Positions 25,097-33,900 of a stretch of DNA of 64,000 nt are shown here, piece after piece. The stretch is taken from positions 682,001 to 746,000 of the forward strand of contig NZ_JAFKCW010000003.1 of the NCBI RefSeq assembly GCF_017254835.1, read 5' to 3'. This DNA is from Algoriphagus aestuariicola. Its GTDB lineage: Bacteria; Bacteroidota; Bacteroidia; Cytophagales; Cyclobacteriaceae. Positions within the stretch are counted from its first letter, which is position 1. Every line of letters starts with the position of its first letter. Under the pieces are notes generated by a model that searched no databases, was not told where the DNA came from, and saw only the letters and a program-made list of their open reading frames with translations. The position numbers and the translations under genes were made by a program.

Positions 25097-25121
25097 TGGG
25101 GGAAATTCTCTTTTCCCCCCA
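25097..25121. terminator. Hairpin between pnuC and the lipoprotein gene
   Basis: TGGGGGAAA pairs with TTTCCCCCCA (one extra C) across a 5-6 nt loop, followed by AAAAA on the plus strand. On the minus strand it follows the lipoprotein stop but is not followed by T's there. A partial terminator or mRNA-stabilising stem. Confidence 0.35.
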
Positions 25122-25125
25122 AAAA

Positions 25126-26685
25126 TCAACGGGGTAGTTGAGTCAAAGGGGAACCATCTCGAGCCTTTGTCGCAAAACTAGCTGGTATTGCAGCTGCTGG
25201 TGTTCTGGTCACATAGACTGCAAAAAGAGAATTTGATACAAATGTCCCATGATTTGGCTGCAGAGGTAAGGGAAATTCCGCTTCGATACCTCCGTAGATA
25301 TACCCCACCAAAACTCTACTTCCTTCCGGGAAATTATTGAGCTGCAATACTCCATTGTCAAAAGCCTGTCCATTTGCACTCAAGGCCGGATTTTTGATAA
25401 ATGGAATGCTGGTGCCCAAGAGTCGGTTGTTTTGTATAGGTTCCGGTAGAATGAATTCCTGATAAGTCCCATTGGAAGATCTCTGGAAGGTGCTGACATC
25501 CGACACAAAGGGAAATCCGTCATTTCTCCCCTGAACCGTCACAGTATCAAAAGCTGCCTTTTGGGCGGGAGTTTGGTGATAATAATAGGCGCTGATTCCC
25601 CCAAATAAGGTATGATAGACGGATGTATCCTCTTCCGAAGCGTAGTAGATCGGAATTACCGGACATTCGTACTGGCTAAATCTCTGATGAACAGTAGAGT
25701 CCATGCTCACCGATCCGGGTCCTGAAATATAGATGGGGTAATCATACGCGCCAATTATCCCTGGCTTGAACACACCTCCCAAAGCCATAATGATTGGCAA
25801 ACTTGTTTTGGGGTCCACACTTTCAAAAATGTTTCCATCTCGCCGGTGAAATGGTTGGTCTGCTCCTGAATTGGTCCCTGCTCCGTAAACAGATATTTTT
25901 AGAGTTTGGGGATCAAGCCGAAATGTCCTGAATTGATTGGAATATTCTTGGGTAAAATCCGATCCTCCAAAGGCCCGGTATTGTCCGTCAAATCGCTGTC
26001 CAAAGACCAGGTAAAAACTCCCGTTGAGCATCAATAATTCGCCCCCTGTAATGGCCAACCGATCATCGTTGCCGATACTCATCAGGGACTGAATTGTCTG
26101 AGCATTTGCTCCGCTTTTAATGGCGTTTGCCAAGTCCTCCAAATGAAAACGGATGACTGTTCCAAAGGTCTTCATGTTACTTCCATCTGATTTCCAACCA
26201 TAGCCGCCCACCACATACATTTGACGGGTACTTTCATCCAGATAGGATTGAAGGTTAGTGGACTGAAGGGGAGCGGAATAATCCCCGCTCAACTGATTGA
26301 CATCAAATGACCATTGGTCGCCTGAGTTGGGGTCGATGACAAACAAAAAATTATTTGCGCTGTCTTTTACAAAGTTTATTCCCGGAGCGCCATTAAAGGT
26401 GTGAAGCCCCTGTCTCCTCCCCCCGGCGACTAATAACTGTCCATCCTGGGTGACCGCACTGACGTAAGACTGCAGCCTAGGCAAATCCGGTTTTCCGGTA
26501 AAGGTTTTCTCTTCAAATTCAATAGTGAAAGGAAGAGCCCCTGCAACGGCGTTTGAATCCAATAGCACTGCAAGATTCTCACTTTGAATTTCTTTTTCAG
26601 AATCGGAATTTTCTCTTGGTGAGCAGCTGGAAAATAGAGCCATTCCCAATCCAAGCGATAGAATAAAGGCTAGAAAATTTTTCAT
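25126..26685 (-). CDS. Propeller-like (kelch-type) lipoprotein, function unknown
   Basis: 519 residues. The signal ends in LFSSCS, with the lipobox Cys near residue 21. The mature part has repeated Gly-rich turns (LLVAGGRR, MYVVGGYGW, IMALGGVFK, LFGGISAYYY) spaced as in kelch/beta-propeller repeats, and no enzyme motif. It is probably anchored in the outer membrane or exposed on the surface. Its ATG overlaps the TGA of the VioB-like gene (ATGA at 26682-26685), so the two are translated together, and they sit downstream of the giant cyclase. I do not recognise a named family. The copy number of the repeats suggests a six- or seven-bladed fold. Confidence 0.7.
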   Translation of the reverse strand: MKNFLAFILSLGLGMALFSSCSPRENSDSEKEIQSENLAVLLDSNAVAGALPFTIEFEEKTFTGKPDLPRLQSYVSAVTQDGQLLVAGGRRQGLHTFNGAPGINFVKDSANNFLFVIDPNSGDQWSFDVNQLSGDYSAPLQSTNLQSYLDESTRQMYVVGGYGWKSDGSNMKTFGTVIRFHLEDLANAIKSGANAQTIQSLMSIGNDDRLAITGGELLMLNGSFYLVFGQRFDGQYRAFGGSDFTQEYSNQFRTFRLDPQTLKISVYGAGTNSGADQPFHRRDGNIFESVDPKTSLPIIMALGGVFKPGIIGAYDYPIYISGPGSVSMDSTVHQRFSQYECPVIPIYYASEEDTSVYHTLFGGISAYYYHQTPAQKAAFDTVTVQGRNDGFPFVSDVSTFQRSSNGTYQEFILPEPIQNNRLLGTSIPFIKNPALSANGQAFDNGVLQLNNFPEGSRVLVGYIYGGIEAEFPLPLQPNHGTFVSNSLFAVYVTRTPAAAIPASFATKARDGSPLTQLPR

Positions 26686-28487
26686 GAGGTAGGAGGGACA
26701 ATGGGTGTTTGGATCAAATTTTTGATATAATGAAAAAGGGTCATCTGCTTGGCAGGAGAAAGATCTCTGGTGACCGGCATGTATCTGGGATCGGTAATAT
26801 CCCGGGACAAATAAAACCCAATAGCACCTCGTTCAATCCCCAAGGGTCCATTTGGAGGGGGAACTTGATAAGCCTGCCAGGGTGGATTGAGCGCAAAAGT
26901 CTGAAAGGTGGGGAAATCGCTAAAATTGATCTTTTTGTTCATCCCCGGAAACAGTTTGACATACCCAGCCAAAATCTCCTGAACGTCCTCCCAGGTTGGG
27001 TTTTCATTTACCTGGTAGTCCGACCAAGCCAAACAGGAGATTATAGAACTTTGGGAAGGGGAAATGGGTACAGGCTCAGCTGGATCATATAGATTGATGA
27101 AGTAGAGTTGTCCATCCAAGAGTGGAGTTCTAAAACCAGGATCTTTGAGAATTTCGATGGTCACTGTCGCATACCCATTGCTATCCGTGGGAGAAATACT
27201 GGCAGAAATAGCACCAATAGCTTGCGGGGTATTTCCGGGATTGCTTGGTGGCACTGTGGCTCCGGGTGTATCCCCGTGGACACTGATGATGTCCAGTTTC
27301 AGCTGTTTTCCAAGCAATGGTTTGCACATTTTACTGACAAAAACCTTGGTGGTGGCGGTTGTCCCGGGAGTACCTGAGATCCGAATAGGCCTAACCTCTA
27401 CCTCAACATTTGTTTGGTCGACATTTTCACTGAAAACCAAAGAGGGACCAATGTCCGTCCTTGACATGGTCAGCTGAATTTGTGAATTCTTAGCCAAAGC
27501 CAATTGCTCATCTGTCAAGGGGATCTCCACGATATGAGAATATAGGTTGTAACAGAATTCCGAATAATCCACATTCCCCAGAGATACTTTATCTCCTTGT
27601 TCGGGTACAATCCAGGCAGTCAAATTTCCCAAATCCACAGGTGCTCCTCCGGCATTTTGTCTGCAAATGCCATTGGCCAAATCCAGAATCAGAAGTTTTC
27701 TGGAAAAATCGACGACAAACTGGACGTTGTTAAACATGGGCCAGTTCCAGGGATTGGATTTGTCCTGAGCTCTTCCCCACATCCATCTTGCTCCGGCATT
27801 GTATCTGGGTTCATTTCCGAGGACAGGTCCCAGGGAACCTGTTATTCTCCCTGTTTGGTAATTTTTGTCCTCGGGAACATTTCGATAGCCATCTACCACA
27901 AACCTCATAGAGATCAGGTAGTTCCCGTCCTCTAAAGCAGTCCTTTCCCTAAGCTGCTGGAGAATCGGTGAAGTCGAATCTTCCGGCCAAGAACCTTGAG
28001 GGATTCTGATGACCGACTGAAAAATCCCGCAAGCATTCATATCTCCGCCGAAACTATCCATCAGGTAATCTGAGTCCTGCCAGCTGCGGGTAGCCAATAC
28101 AGACACCCACCAGAGCTGGTTGAGCACGGCAGGATCCACTACTCCGGTCAGACTAACAGTAGACGAAATCGGAATACTGACCTGCATGCCGTAAATGGTC
28201 GGAACCCCTTGTTGATAGACATCCAGATCAGCGATTTTGGCAGGAGAGGGAGTATTTGTAGTCATGAATGGCATATTGACTATCGGGTCAGCCACCTCTC
28301 CGTTTTGCCCAATGGTAGAAACTACGGTACAATTCTCCAATTTAAACTGGTGCAATCCGTCCGGATTTTGCCAGGGTGATGGAGGGTCGTCACTCACAAT
28401 GTAATGGGTGGGGTCGTTGTTAACAGTGGAAGGATCCGTGAAAAACCTCCCGTAAAAATTGATTCTGGGATAACTGAGATAGCTCAT
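26682..28487 (-). CDS. VioB/RebD N-terminal-domain-like protein (single-domain), function unknown
   Basis: 601 residues, no signal peptide. The N-terminus SYLSYPRINFYGRF with TVNND resembles the start of VioB (violacein imine dimer synthase) and RebD/StaD (chromopyrrolate synthase), which read like SILDFPRIHFRGWA. Near the C-terminus YMPVTRDLSPAKQMTLFHYI resembles the VioB segment YMPSTRELSAPKARLFLKYL that sits just before its ferritin-like domain. That C-terminal domain is absent here, so this is the N-terminal half only, at the expected length. From memory, similar stand-alone proteins exist in other bacteria without a known role. It is coupled by ATGA to the propeller lipoprotein. The comparison is from memory, not from a search. 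Confidence 0.6.
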   Translation of the reverse strand: MSYLSYPRINFYGRFFTDPSTVNNDPTHYIVSDDPPSPWQNPDGLHQFKLENCTVVSTIGQNGEVADPIVNMPFMTTNTPSPAKIADLDVYQQGVPTIYGMQVSIPISSTVSLTGVVDPAVLNQLWWVSVLATRSWQDSDYLMDSFGGDMNACGIFQSVIRIPQGSWPEDSTSPILQQLRERTALEDGNYLISMRFVVDGYRNVPEDKNYQTGRITGSLGPVLGNEPRYNAGARWMWGRAQDKSNPWNWPMFNNVQFVVDFSRKLLILDLANGICRQNAGGAPVDLGNLTAWIVPEQGDKVSLGNVDYSEFCYNLYSHIVEIPLTDEQLALAKNSQIQLTMSRTDIGPSLVFSENVDQTNVEVEVRPIRISGTPGTTATTKVFVSKMCKPLLGKQLKLDIISVHGDTPGATVPPSNPGNTPQAIGAISASISPTDSNGYATVTIEILKDPGFRTPLLDGQLYFINLYDPAEPVPISPSQSSIISCLAWSDYQVNENPTWEDVQEILAGYVKLFPGMNKKINFSDFPTFQTFALNPPWQAYQVPPPNGPLGIERGAIGFYLSRDITDPRYMPVTRDLSPAKQMTLFHYIKNLIQTPIVPPTS

Positions 28488-28527
28488 TATTTATGGGTTT
28501 TTGGTTTACAAAACTTCAATCTTTCTA

Positions 28528-28550
28528 CCCAAGCATTTCTGAGCTTGGGG
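28528..28550 (-). terminator. Hairpin after the cyclase gene
   Basis: CCCAAGC pairs with GCTTGGG across an 8-nt loop, 1 nt past the cyclase TGA on the minus strand, but no T-run follows (TAGAAAG). Partial termination or processing is possible; the VioB-like gene starts 40 nt further on. Confidence 0.35.
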
Positions 28551-31500
28551 TCATTTCAATGGCTCCACAAAGTACATTTCCACTTGCCCCTTGTTTTTTA
28601 CTTCTATCTTTCCCCTGGGAATAAATCTGAACCGATCCTCAATCAGCCGATAGGTATCGCCACTGATGTTTATTTTCCCGGCTTGGCCGCTGGTTTCCAT
28701 TCTGGAGGCGATATTGACGGTATCACCCCAGATATCGTAGGCAAACTTTTTGATCCCAACAATCCCCGCGATCACCGGCCCAGAGTGGATTCCTATCCTC
28801 ATGGAGATATCGGGGGCGCCTGAACTTCGTTTTTCGGTTTGATTTTTTCGGATGAATTCGTTGATCTCAAAAGCGGCCAAAATGATGTTTGACACGTCAA
28901 ACTCCTGATTTTGATTCAATCCTCCAGCACACATGTAACTATCCCCGATCGTCTTGATTTTTTCCAAGCCGTACTTATCCATTATCCGGTCAAACTCGCA
29001 GTAGAAATAGTTCAATTCAGCCACCAAATCCTCCGCGGAAAGTTGCTCTCCGATTTGTGAAAAATTGACAATATCCGTGAACATCACGCTGACATTGGTG
29101 AAATGTCGCGCTTTAAACTGTCCCTGATCAATCAACTCTCTGGCTACGTCAGGGGGAAGAATATTCAAGAGGAGCTTATCTGCCTTTTCCTTTTCCTCAT
29201 GGAGCTGCTTGGTTCGAAGTCTGACTTTATCCTCCATGTTCTGGTAGAGCAGGGCATTTTCCAGAGAGATGGCCATTTGACTGGATAAAATATTTATCAG
29301 ATCGAGCCTTTCTTTGGTAAATGCTCCCTCGATCAGGTTGTTTTCCAGATAGATGATTCCTGTGACTTCTCCTTTTTTGACCAGAGGAACGCACAAGATG
29401 GATTTCAATGCTTCTTTTTGGATGTAAGGATCCCGAGAAAATCTGGCGTCTTTGCTGGCATTGTCCAAAATGATGTTTTCTTTGGTTTTGGCCACAAAAT
29501 GAATTACCTCTTTAGACAGTTCGGTGAAATACATCAGCGGGAGATTGTTAAACAGCTTCGGCTCCGGATCTTTGGTACAGGATTCTGATTGTACGAGTAG
29601 GTCTTGCCCATTTTTGAATAGAAACACCATCCGTTGAGCACCGGCATTTTCTATGATGATCTTCATCAGCGTTCTGAGAAGATCTTTTAGCCGGATTTCT
29701 TGGGAAATGGCCTGCGTCGACTTCATTACCGATCTCAGATCCAGTTCTTGGGTAGAAAGATCCCGTTTGGATTTGTCTCCGGCATGCATACTCGTTCCGA
29801 ATTTGAGCTCTTTCGGAGAAAAATCACCGAACGATCTTTTAGATCCCATCAGATCGACTATTCCATCGGCTCCCAATAAATCATATTGGTATTCTGCATC
29901 ATTGAGGTGAATGGCCGCCATTTTCTTTTGCCCCGATTCCAGAAACAACTCAAAAAGCCTTCGGTTTGCCAGAGCCTGAATCTGCAGATAATGATACTGT
30001 TCTGCAGCCTCCAAGGCTTTGTAATAATGTGATTGGGCCAGATCGGTCCTACCCTTTGTTTTGTTCAGTTCAGCCTCGAGCAGGTGATATTTATGTTCGA
30101 AATTATCCGGACAGTGCAGAGAGTAGGTTGTGAATTTCCGGACTATCCCCTGGAGTTTTCTGCTGGCCTTCAACTTTTCCAAACCAGTCAAATCCGGAAT
30201 TCTGGCAGCCAAAATCAGCCCCTGATAAAAATAATGCTCGGCTGTATGAAGCATCCCCGGGGAATCTTTGAGATAAGTCTCGGAAACCAAAGCTATCTCC
30301 TGTGCTTTTTCATATTGCTCCCAGAGATACAGCGTCTGCATCTTGTTGATAAAATAGAAATGCGCAAAGTGCCTGGAATTGAAATGAGCTAATTTGTCCA
30401 CGTACTCGTCTTCCTTGAATTTCCCGTCCGTGAAGCTCGATATATCTTCTGTCTGCCCTTTTAGATTATTGATCGCTTGAACTACAGCGTTCTGGGTAAG
30501 GATTCCTTCCTCGGACTGGATTCTCCGTAAATAATCCAGGAAAGACTTGCTGGTTTCCATGACCGTCTCAAACGGAACTCCTCGCATAAATTGACTCTGA
30601 AGAGTGGCGCAAATCGCACAGCTGGCGTGAAACTGATCTCCAGCTTCCAGTCCCGCCTCATAGGCTGTCTGCCAATTTTGCTCCATTTCCAAGGCGGGTC
30701 GTCGCCATGGGATGGAAAAGTAACCCGTTACAAAATAGGCTTCCGCTCTTCCGCCGTAATCATGGTATTTTTCAATCAGTTCCAAGATCAGCTTTCCAAA
30801 CTTGTAACCGGTGGTCCTGAATCCCAAAATCCCACTGTGAAAGACCGAACCGAATCCAAGATATCCCACAAATGCCCCGGAGGTATTGCCATGCTTCAGA
30901 CAAAGATTCACAATGACCGCACAAAGCAAAACGCAGAGTTCGGGCCGTATCTGAAAAGCTGACTGTCCCGCAGCAGCCATGACCAAAATGGCTGTTTTGA
31001 GTTTTTCGTCCCGCATTTCTGGCAAGTCAATCAATTGATTTACCTCCCTTCGCCCCTTGAAAACCTTGTACTTTGCGAACTCAATCAACAACGCCGGAGC
31101 TGAAAACCTTTCCGGAATTGCCACTCCCAAATCCGCGGAGGCTTCCCGACACGCCTGATAGGCTGCCTCGAAGTTTCGGATATTGTTGTAATACTGGATT
31201 TTGCGGATCATTACCCTAGCTTTTTCCAGGACGTTGTTGGAAAACTGGAGAGCTTTGTCAAAGTATTCCTCGACAGATTGATTGTTCCCTGTCAAATGTT
31301 CCGCTTCCGCCCGATAGAGGTAGAGGTCTTTTAAAATACTCCCGTCCATCTCCAGGTGGCCTTCTTCGATCAAATCCATCCCAGATTTGATGTAATTCAG
31401 AAAGGATTCGTAGGCATTGGCATTTTTTGAGCGGATTCCAGCCGCAAGATTGAGACGTACCAGCCGCTTAAGTGTCTCTTGGTTTTGGATCAGGCTTTGG

Positions 31501-33665
31501 GCAAAATTGAAATGATCTGTGACGGTGTAGATAAAGTCTGTATGCCCTATCTCTCCCAATTTGGAAGAAATGCTTTCTGCGATGGCCAGGCGAATTTGCT
31601 TTTTTTCCCGATCGGGAAGCATTCCCAAGGCGGCTTGTTGAATTTTGTCATGTTGAAAAATAAAATCTCCCTCACCGAATCGTTCGCGGCTCTTGAGATT
31701 TTCGATGATACAAAGCTTTTCGGCCAGTTTGAGCTGCATTTCCAGCTCTGCTTCCGGTATTTCCAACAAAACACTCAGGATTTCGATCGAAAAAACTGTT
31801 CCGACACAGGAGGCAAATTTTAGAGTAGTCTGAACTTCCGCTGGCAGCCGGTGAAACAATTCGGCCATCAGCTCCACGACATTGTCGCTGATTTTCACTT
31901 CTAGAGCCTTTTTGGCATGATAGGTCCAGTGATGGGTCGCGGGAGATAGGTAAATGGCCCCGTTTTCAAATAGAGTCAACAGGCATTGTCGTATAAAAAA
32001 GGGATTGCCCAAAGTCTTTCGAAAAACTATCTCCGCCAATTCTGCGCTCTGAGATAGGGAAATCCCCAAAGAATCCCCGATAATCTGCTCGACCGAAGTC
32101 AGCGGAAGTGGCTGAAGGTCTATCTCCGTAATCCTGAGATCATGGTTTTTCAACCTATCCTTCATCAGCATCATCGGATGGGAAGGGGAGACTTCATTTT
32201 CCCGGTAGGCACAAATCACCAGAAGATGACTCAACCCTGGATCTTCTAGCGTGGTCTCCAGCCATCTTCTGGTGGTGGTGTCCAACCACTGCAAATCATC
32301 CAAGAAAATGCAAAGAGGATGATCTTTTCTCGCAAATGCCCTGACAAAACTGTTGAAAACCTGATCGAATCGATTCTTTGATTCTGCTATTGGCAATGGG
32401 GGTATCTTTGGCTGGGGGCCGATTAGCCGCTCTAATTCGGGCATGATTTCCAAAATCAGTTGCCCGGAACTCCCAATAGCCTTCATCACCAAGGTTCTCC
32501 AATAATCCTGCTGCTCTTCGCTGAGCATCAACACCTGACTCACCAGATCATTCAGCGCCAACAAGAGCGAACTAAGGGGTGGGTTCTTGCGGTATTGCTC
32601 GAATTTTCCCGACACAAAAAATCCTCCAGTCGAATCTAGATGTTTTTGAAACTCCCGTACAAAGCTCGACTTGCCCACACCGGAATATCCGCTCACCAAG
32701 ACCAATTCTGCTTTGCCTTCGCGTGTCCGCTGAAAGACCTCCCCCATTTTTTCGAGCTCTTCCTCACGCCCGTACAGCTTTGAAGAAATCTGAAACTGAT
32801 CCAAATGATCTTGACTTGCCAGTGGAAACGGCGTTATCCTCTGATGGGAATGATACTCTTGTTGGCAAATTTGGAGATCATGGAGCAGTCCCGAGCAGCT
32901 TTGGTATCGGTCTTCGGTGTTTTTCTGAAGCAGTTTGAGAATGATTCGGTCGAAGATTTCCGGTATATCTGGCCGGAGTCTTTTTGGAGATTCGGGCAAT
33001 ATTGCCAGATGCGCGTGCATCAATTCCAAAGGGTCCTGAAGCTGGAAAACCGGCCTTCCAAGGAGCATTTCAAAACATATTGCCCCTAGGGAATACAGAT
33101 CCGACCGATGGTCGATAGGCCTGTTCATTCTGCCGGTTTGCTCTGGAGAAAGGTAATGAAGCTCCAATTCCAAGGCTTCGCTCACATTGGAAAAATTTAG
33201 ATCCCGCCCTCGCTCTATCGCATATTCAAACCCCCATACCTTGACCTCCCCATTTCCTTGGATCAGAATATTGGCCGGATTTAGATTCTTATGGATGATA
33301 TTTTTGCTGTGCAGATATAATACCGCCTGCGTGATGCCAATCGCAATGGCCAAAAACTCACCAATCGGCAGGGGGCCTTTTTTCAGATGGATTTTTAAGG
33401 AAACACCGCTAACTCCCTCATTGACCAACACGGGAAGATTTTCATGACTTTCCAGGCTCAGCGGTTGGATAATATTGGGATGAGAGAGCTTCGACAAAAT
33501 CGAAAACTCGTGCTTCATATGATTTAAATCCCTAAAACTGGGATAAGGAGAGCGGAAGGTTTGAATGGTGACGGGTTGAGAATCCTCCAGTCTGTTTGCC
33601 TGATAGACAATATACCTGGAGCTCTCCCGCACCTTGGAAATCATACGGTAAGTCGAAATGGGCAT
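28551..33665 (-). CDS. Pseudokinase-AAA ATPase-TPR-GAF-adenylate cyclase signalling protein
   Basis: 1,704 residues. Residues about 1-270 form a Ser/Thr kinase fold lacking all key catalytic residues: the VAIK lysine is Gln35, HRD is HKN (Asn127) and DFG reads GFE (145-147), so it is a pseudokinase. A P-loop ATPase follows (Walker A GYSGVGKSS at 326-334, Walker B LCIFLDD at 451-457), then a long helical TPR-like region (about 600-1200), a GAF domain (about 1290-1460) and a class III cyclase (about 1500-1700). The cyclase has both metal Asps (1531, 1575), the adenine-selecting Lys1571/Asp1644 pair and transition-state Asn1651/Arg1655, so it should make cAMP. Cytosolic; no membrane segments. 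It precedes the VioB-like gene by 63 nt. Confidence 0.88.
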   Translation of the reverse strand: MPISTYRMISKVRESSRYIVYQANRLEDSQPVTIQTFRSPYPSFRDLNHMKHEFSILSKLSHPNIIQPLSLESHENLPVLVNEGVSGVSLKIHLKKGPLPIGEFLAIAIGITQAVLYLHSKNIIHKNLNPANILIQGNGEVKVWGFEYAIERGRDLNFSNVSEALELELHYLSPEQTGRMNRPIDHRSDLYSLGAICFEMLLGRPVFQLQDPLELMHAHLAILPESPKRLRPDIPEIFDRIILKLLQKNTEDRYQSCSGLLHDLQICQQEYHSHQRITPFPLASQDHLDQFQISSKLYGREEELEKMGEVFQRTREGKAELVLVSGYSGVGKSSFVREFQKHLDSTGGFFVSGKFEQYRKNPPLSSLLLALNDLVSQVLMLSEEQQDYWRTLVMKAIGSSGQLILEIMPELERLIGPQPKIPPLPIAESKNRFDQVFNSFVRAFARKDHPLCIFLDDLQWLDTTTRRWLETTLEDPGLSHLLVICAYRENEVSPSHPMMLMKDRLKNHDLRITEIDLQPLPLTSVEQIIGDSLGISLSQSAELAEIVFRKTLGNPFFIRQCLLTLFENGAIYLSPATHHWTYHAKKALEVKISDNVVELMAELFHRLPAEVQTTLKFASCVGTVFSIEILSVLLEIPEAELEMQLKLAEKLCIIENLKSRERFGEGDFIFQHDKIQQAALGMLPDREKKQIRLAIAESISSKLGEIGHTDFIYTVTDHFNFAQSLIQNQETLKRLVRLNLAAGIRSKNANAYESFLNYIKSGMDLIEEGHLEMDGSILKDLYLYRAEAEHLTGNNQSVEEYFDKALQFSNNVLEKARVMIRKIQYYNNIRNFEAAYQACREASADLGVAIPERFSAPALLIEFAKYKVFKGRREVNQLIDLPEMRDEKLKTAILVMAAAGQSAFQIRPELCVLLCAVIVNLCLKHGNTSGAFVGYLGFGSVFHSGILGFRTTGYKFGKLILELIEKYHDYGGRAEAYFVTGYFSIPWRRPALEMEQNWQTAYEAGLEAGDQFHASCAICATLQSQFMRGVPFETVMETSKSFLDYLRRIQSEEGILTQNAVVQAINNLKGQTEDISSFTDGKFKEDEYVDKLAHFNSRHFAHFYFINKMQTLYLWEQYEKAQEIALVSETYLKDSPGMLHTAEHYFYQGLILAARIPDLTGLEKLKASRKLQGIVRKFTTYSLHCPDNFEHKYHLLEAELNKTKGRTDLAQSHYYKALEAAEQYHYLQIQALANRRLFELFLESGQKKMAAIHLNDAEYQYDLLGADGIVDLMGSKRSFGDFSPKELKFGTSMHAGDKSKRDLSTQELDLRSVMKSTQAISQEIRLKDLLRTLMKIIIENAGAQRMVFLFKNGQDLLVQSESCTKDPEPKLFNNLPLMYFTELSKEVIHFVAKTKENIILDNASKDARFSRDPYIQKEALKSILCVPLVKKGEVTGIIYLENNLIEGAFTKERLDLINILSSQMAISLENALLYQNMEDKVRLRTKQLHEEKEKADKLLLNILPPDVARELIDQGQFKARHFTNVSVMFTDIVNFSQIGEQLSAEDLVAELNYFYCEFDRIMDKYGLEKIKTIGDSYMCAGGLNQNQEFDVSNIILAAFEINEFIRKNQTEKRSSGAPDISMRIGIHSGPVIAGIVGIKKFAYDIWGDTVNIASRMETSGQAGKINISGDTYRLIEDRFRFIPRGKIEVKNKGQVEMYFVEPLK

Positions 33666-33886
33666 TTAAAAATGACTAAGTGATAACCTTCTAAAAATTT
33701 TCAGATTCTAATAGAATTTTGAAAATCAGCTCTTTAAAATACAAATTTTATTCGTTTAGTATAACATTTCTGCGACTTATAAATCTTTCTTTTGTTAAGC
33801 TGGCTAAAACTCAACCAAGAGAAGTAAAAATCCCAGCAAGCATGTAGAGCGGCTGGCACTTTCCTGCTTTTTCACCACTCACTTTG

Positions 33887-33894
33887 TATCTTTG
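33887..33894 (+). promoter_or_regulatory. Exact -7 box upstream of uvrA
   Basis: TATCTTTG matches TAnnTTTG fully; CTG at 33864-33866 is a weak -33 at 20-nt spacing. The predicted start site falls at about 33900, essentially on ATG 33901, so uvrA may be transcribed with almost no leader. The upstream stretch 33666-33886 is A/T-rich and has no gene; it should carry the divergent cyclase promoter, for which no good match was found. Confidence 0.4.
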
Positions 33895-33900
33895 TCCCCT

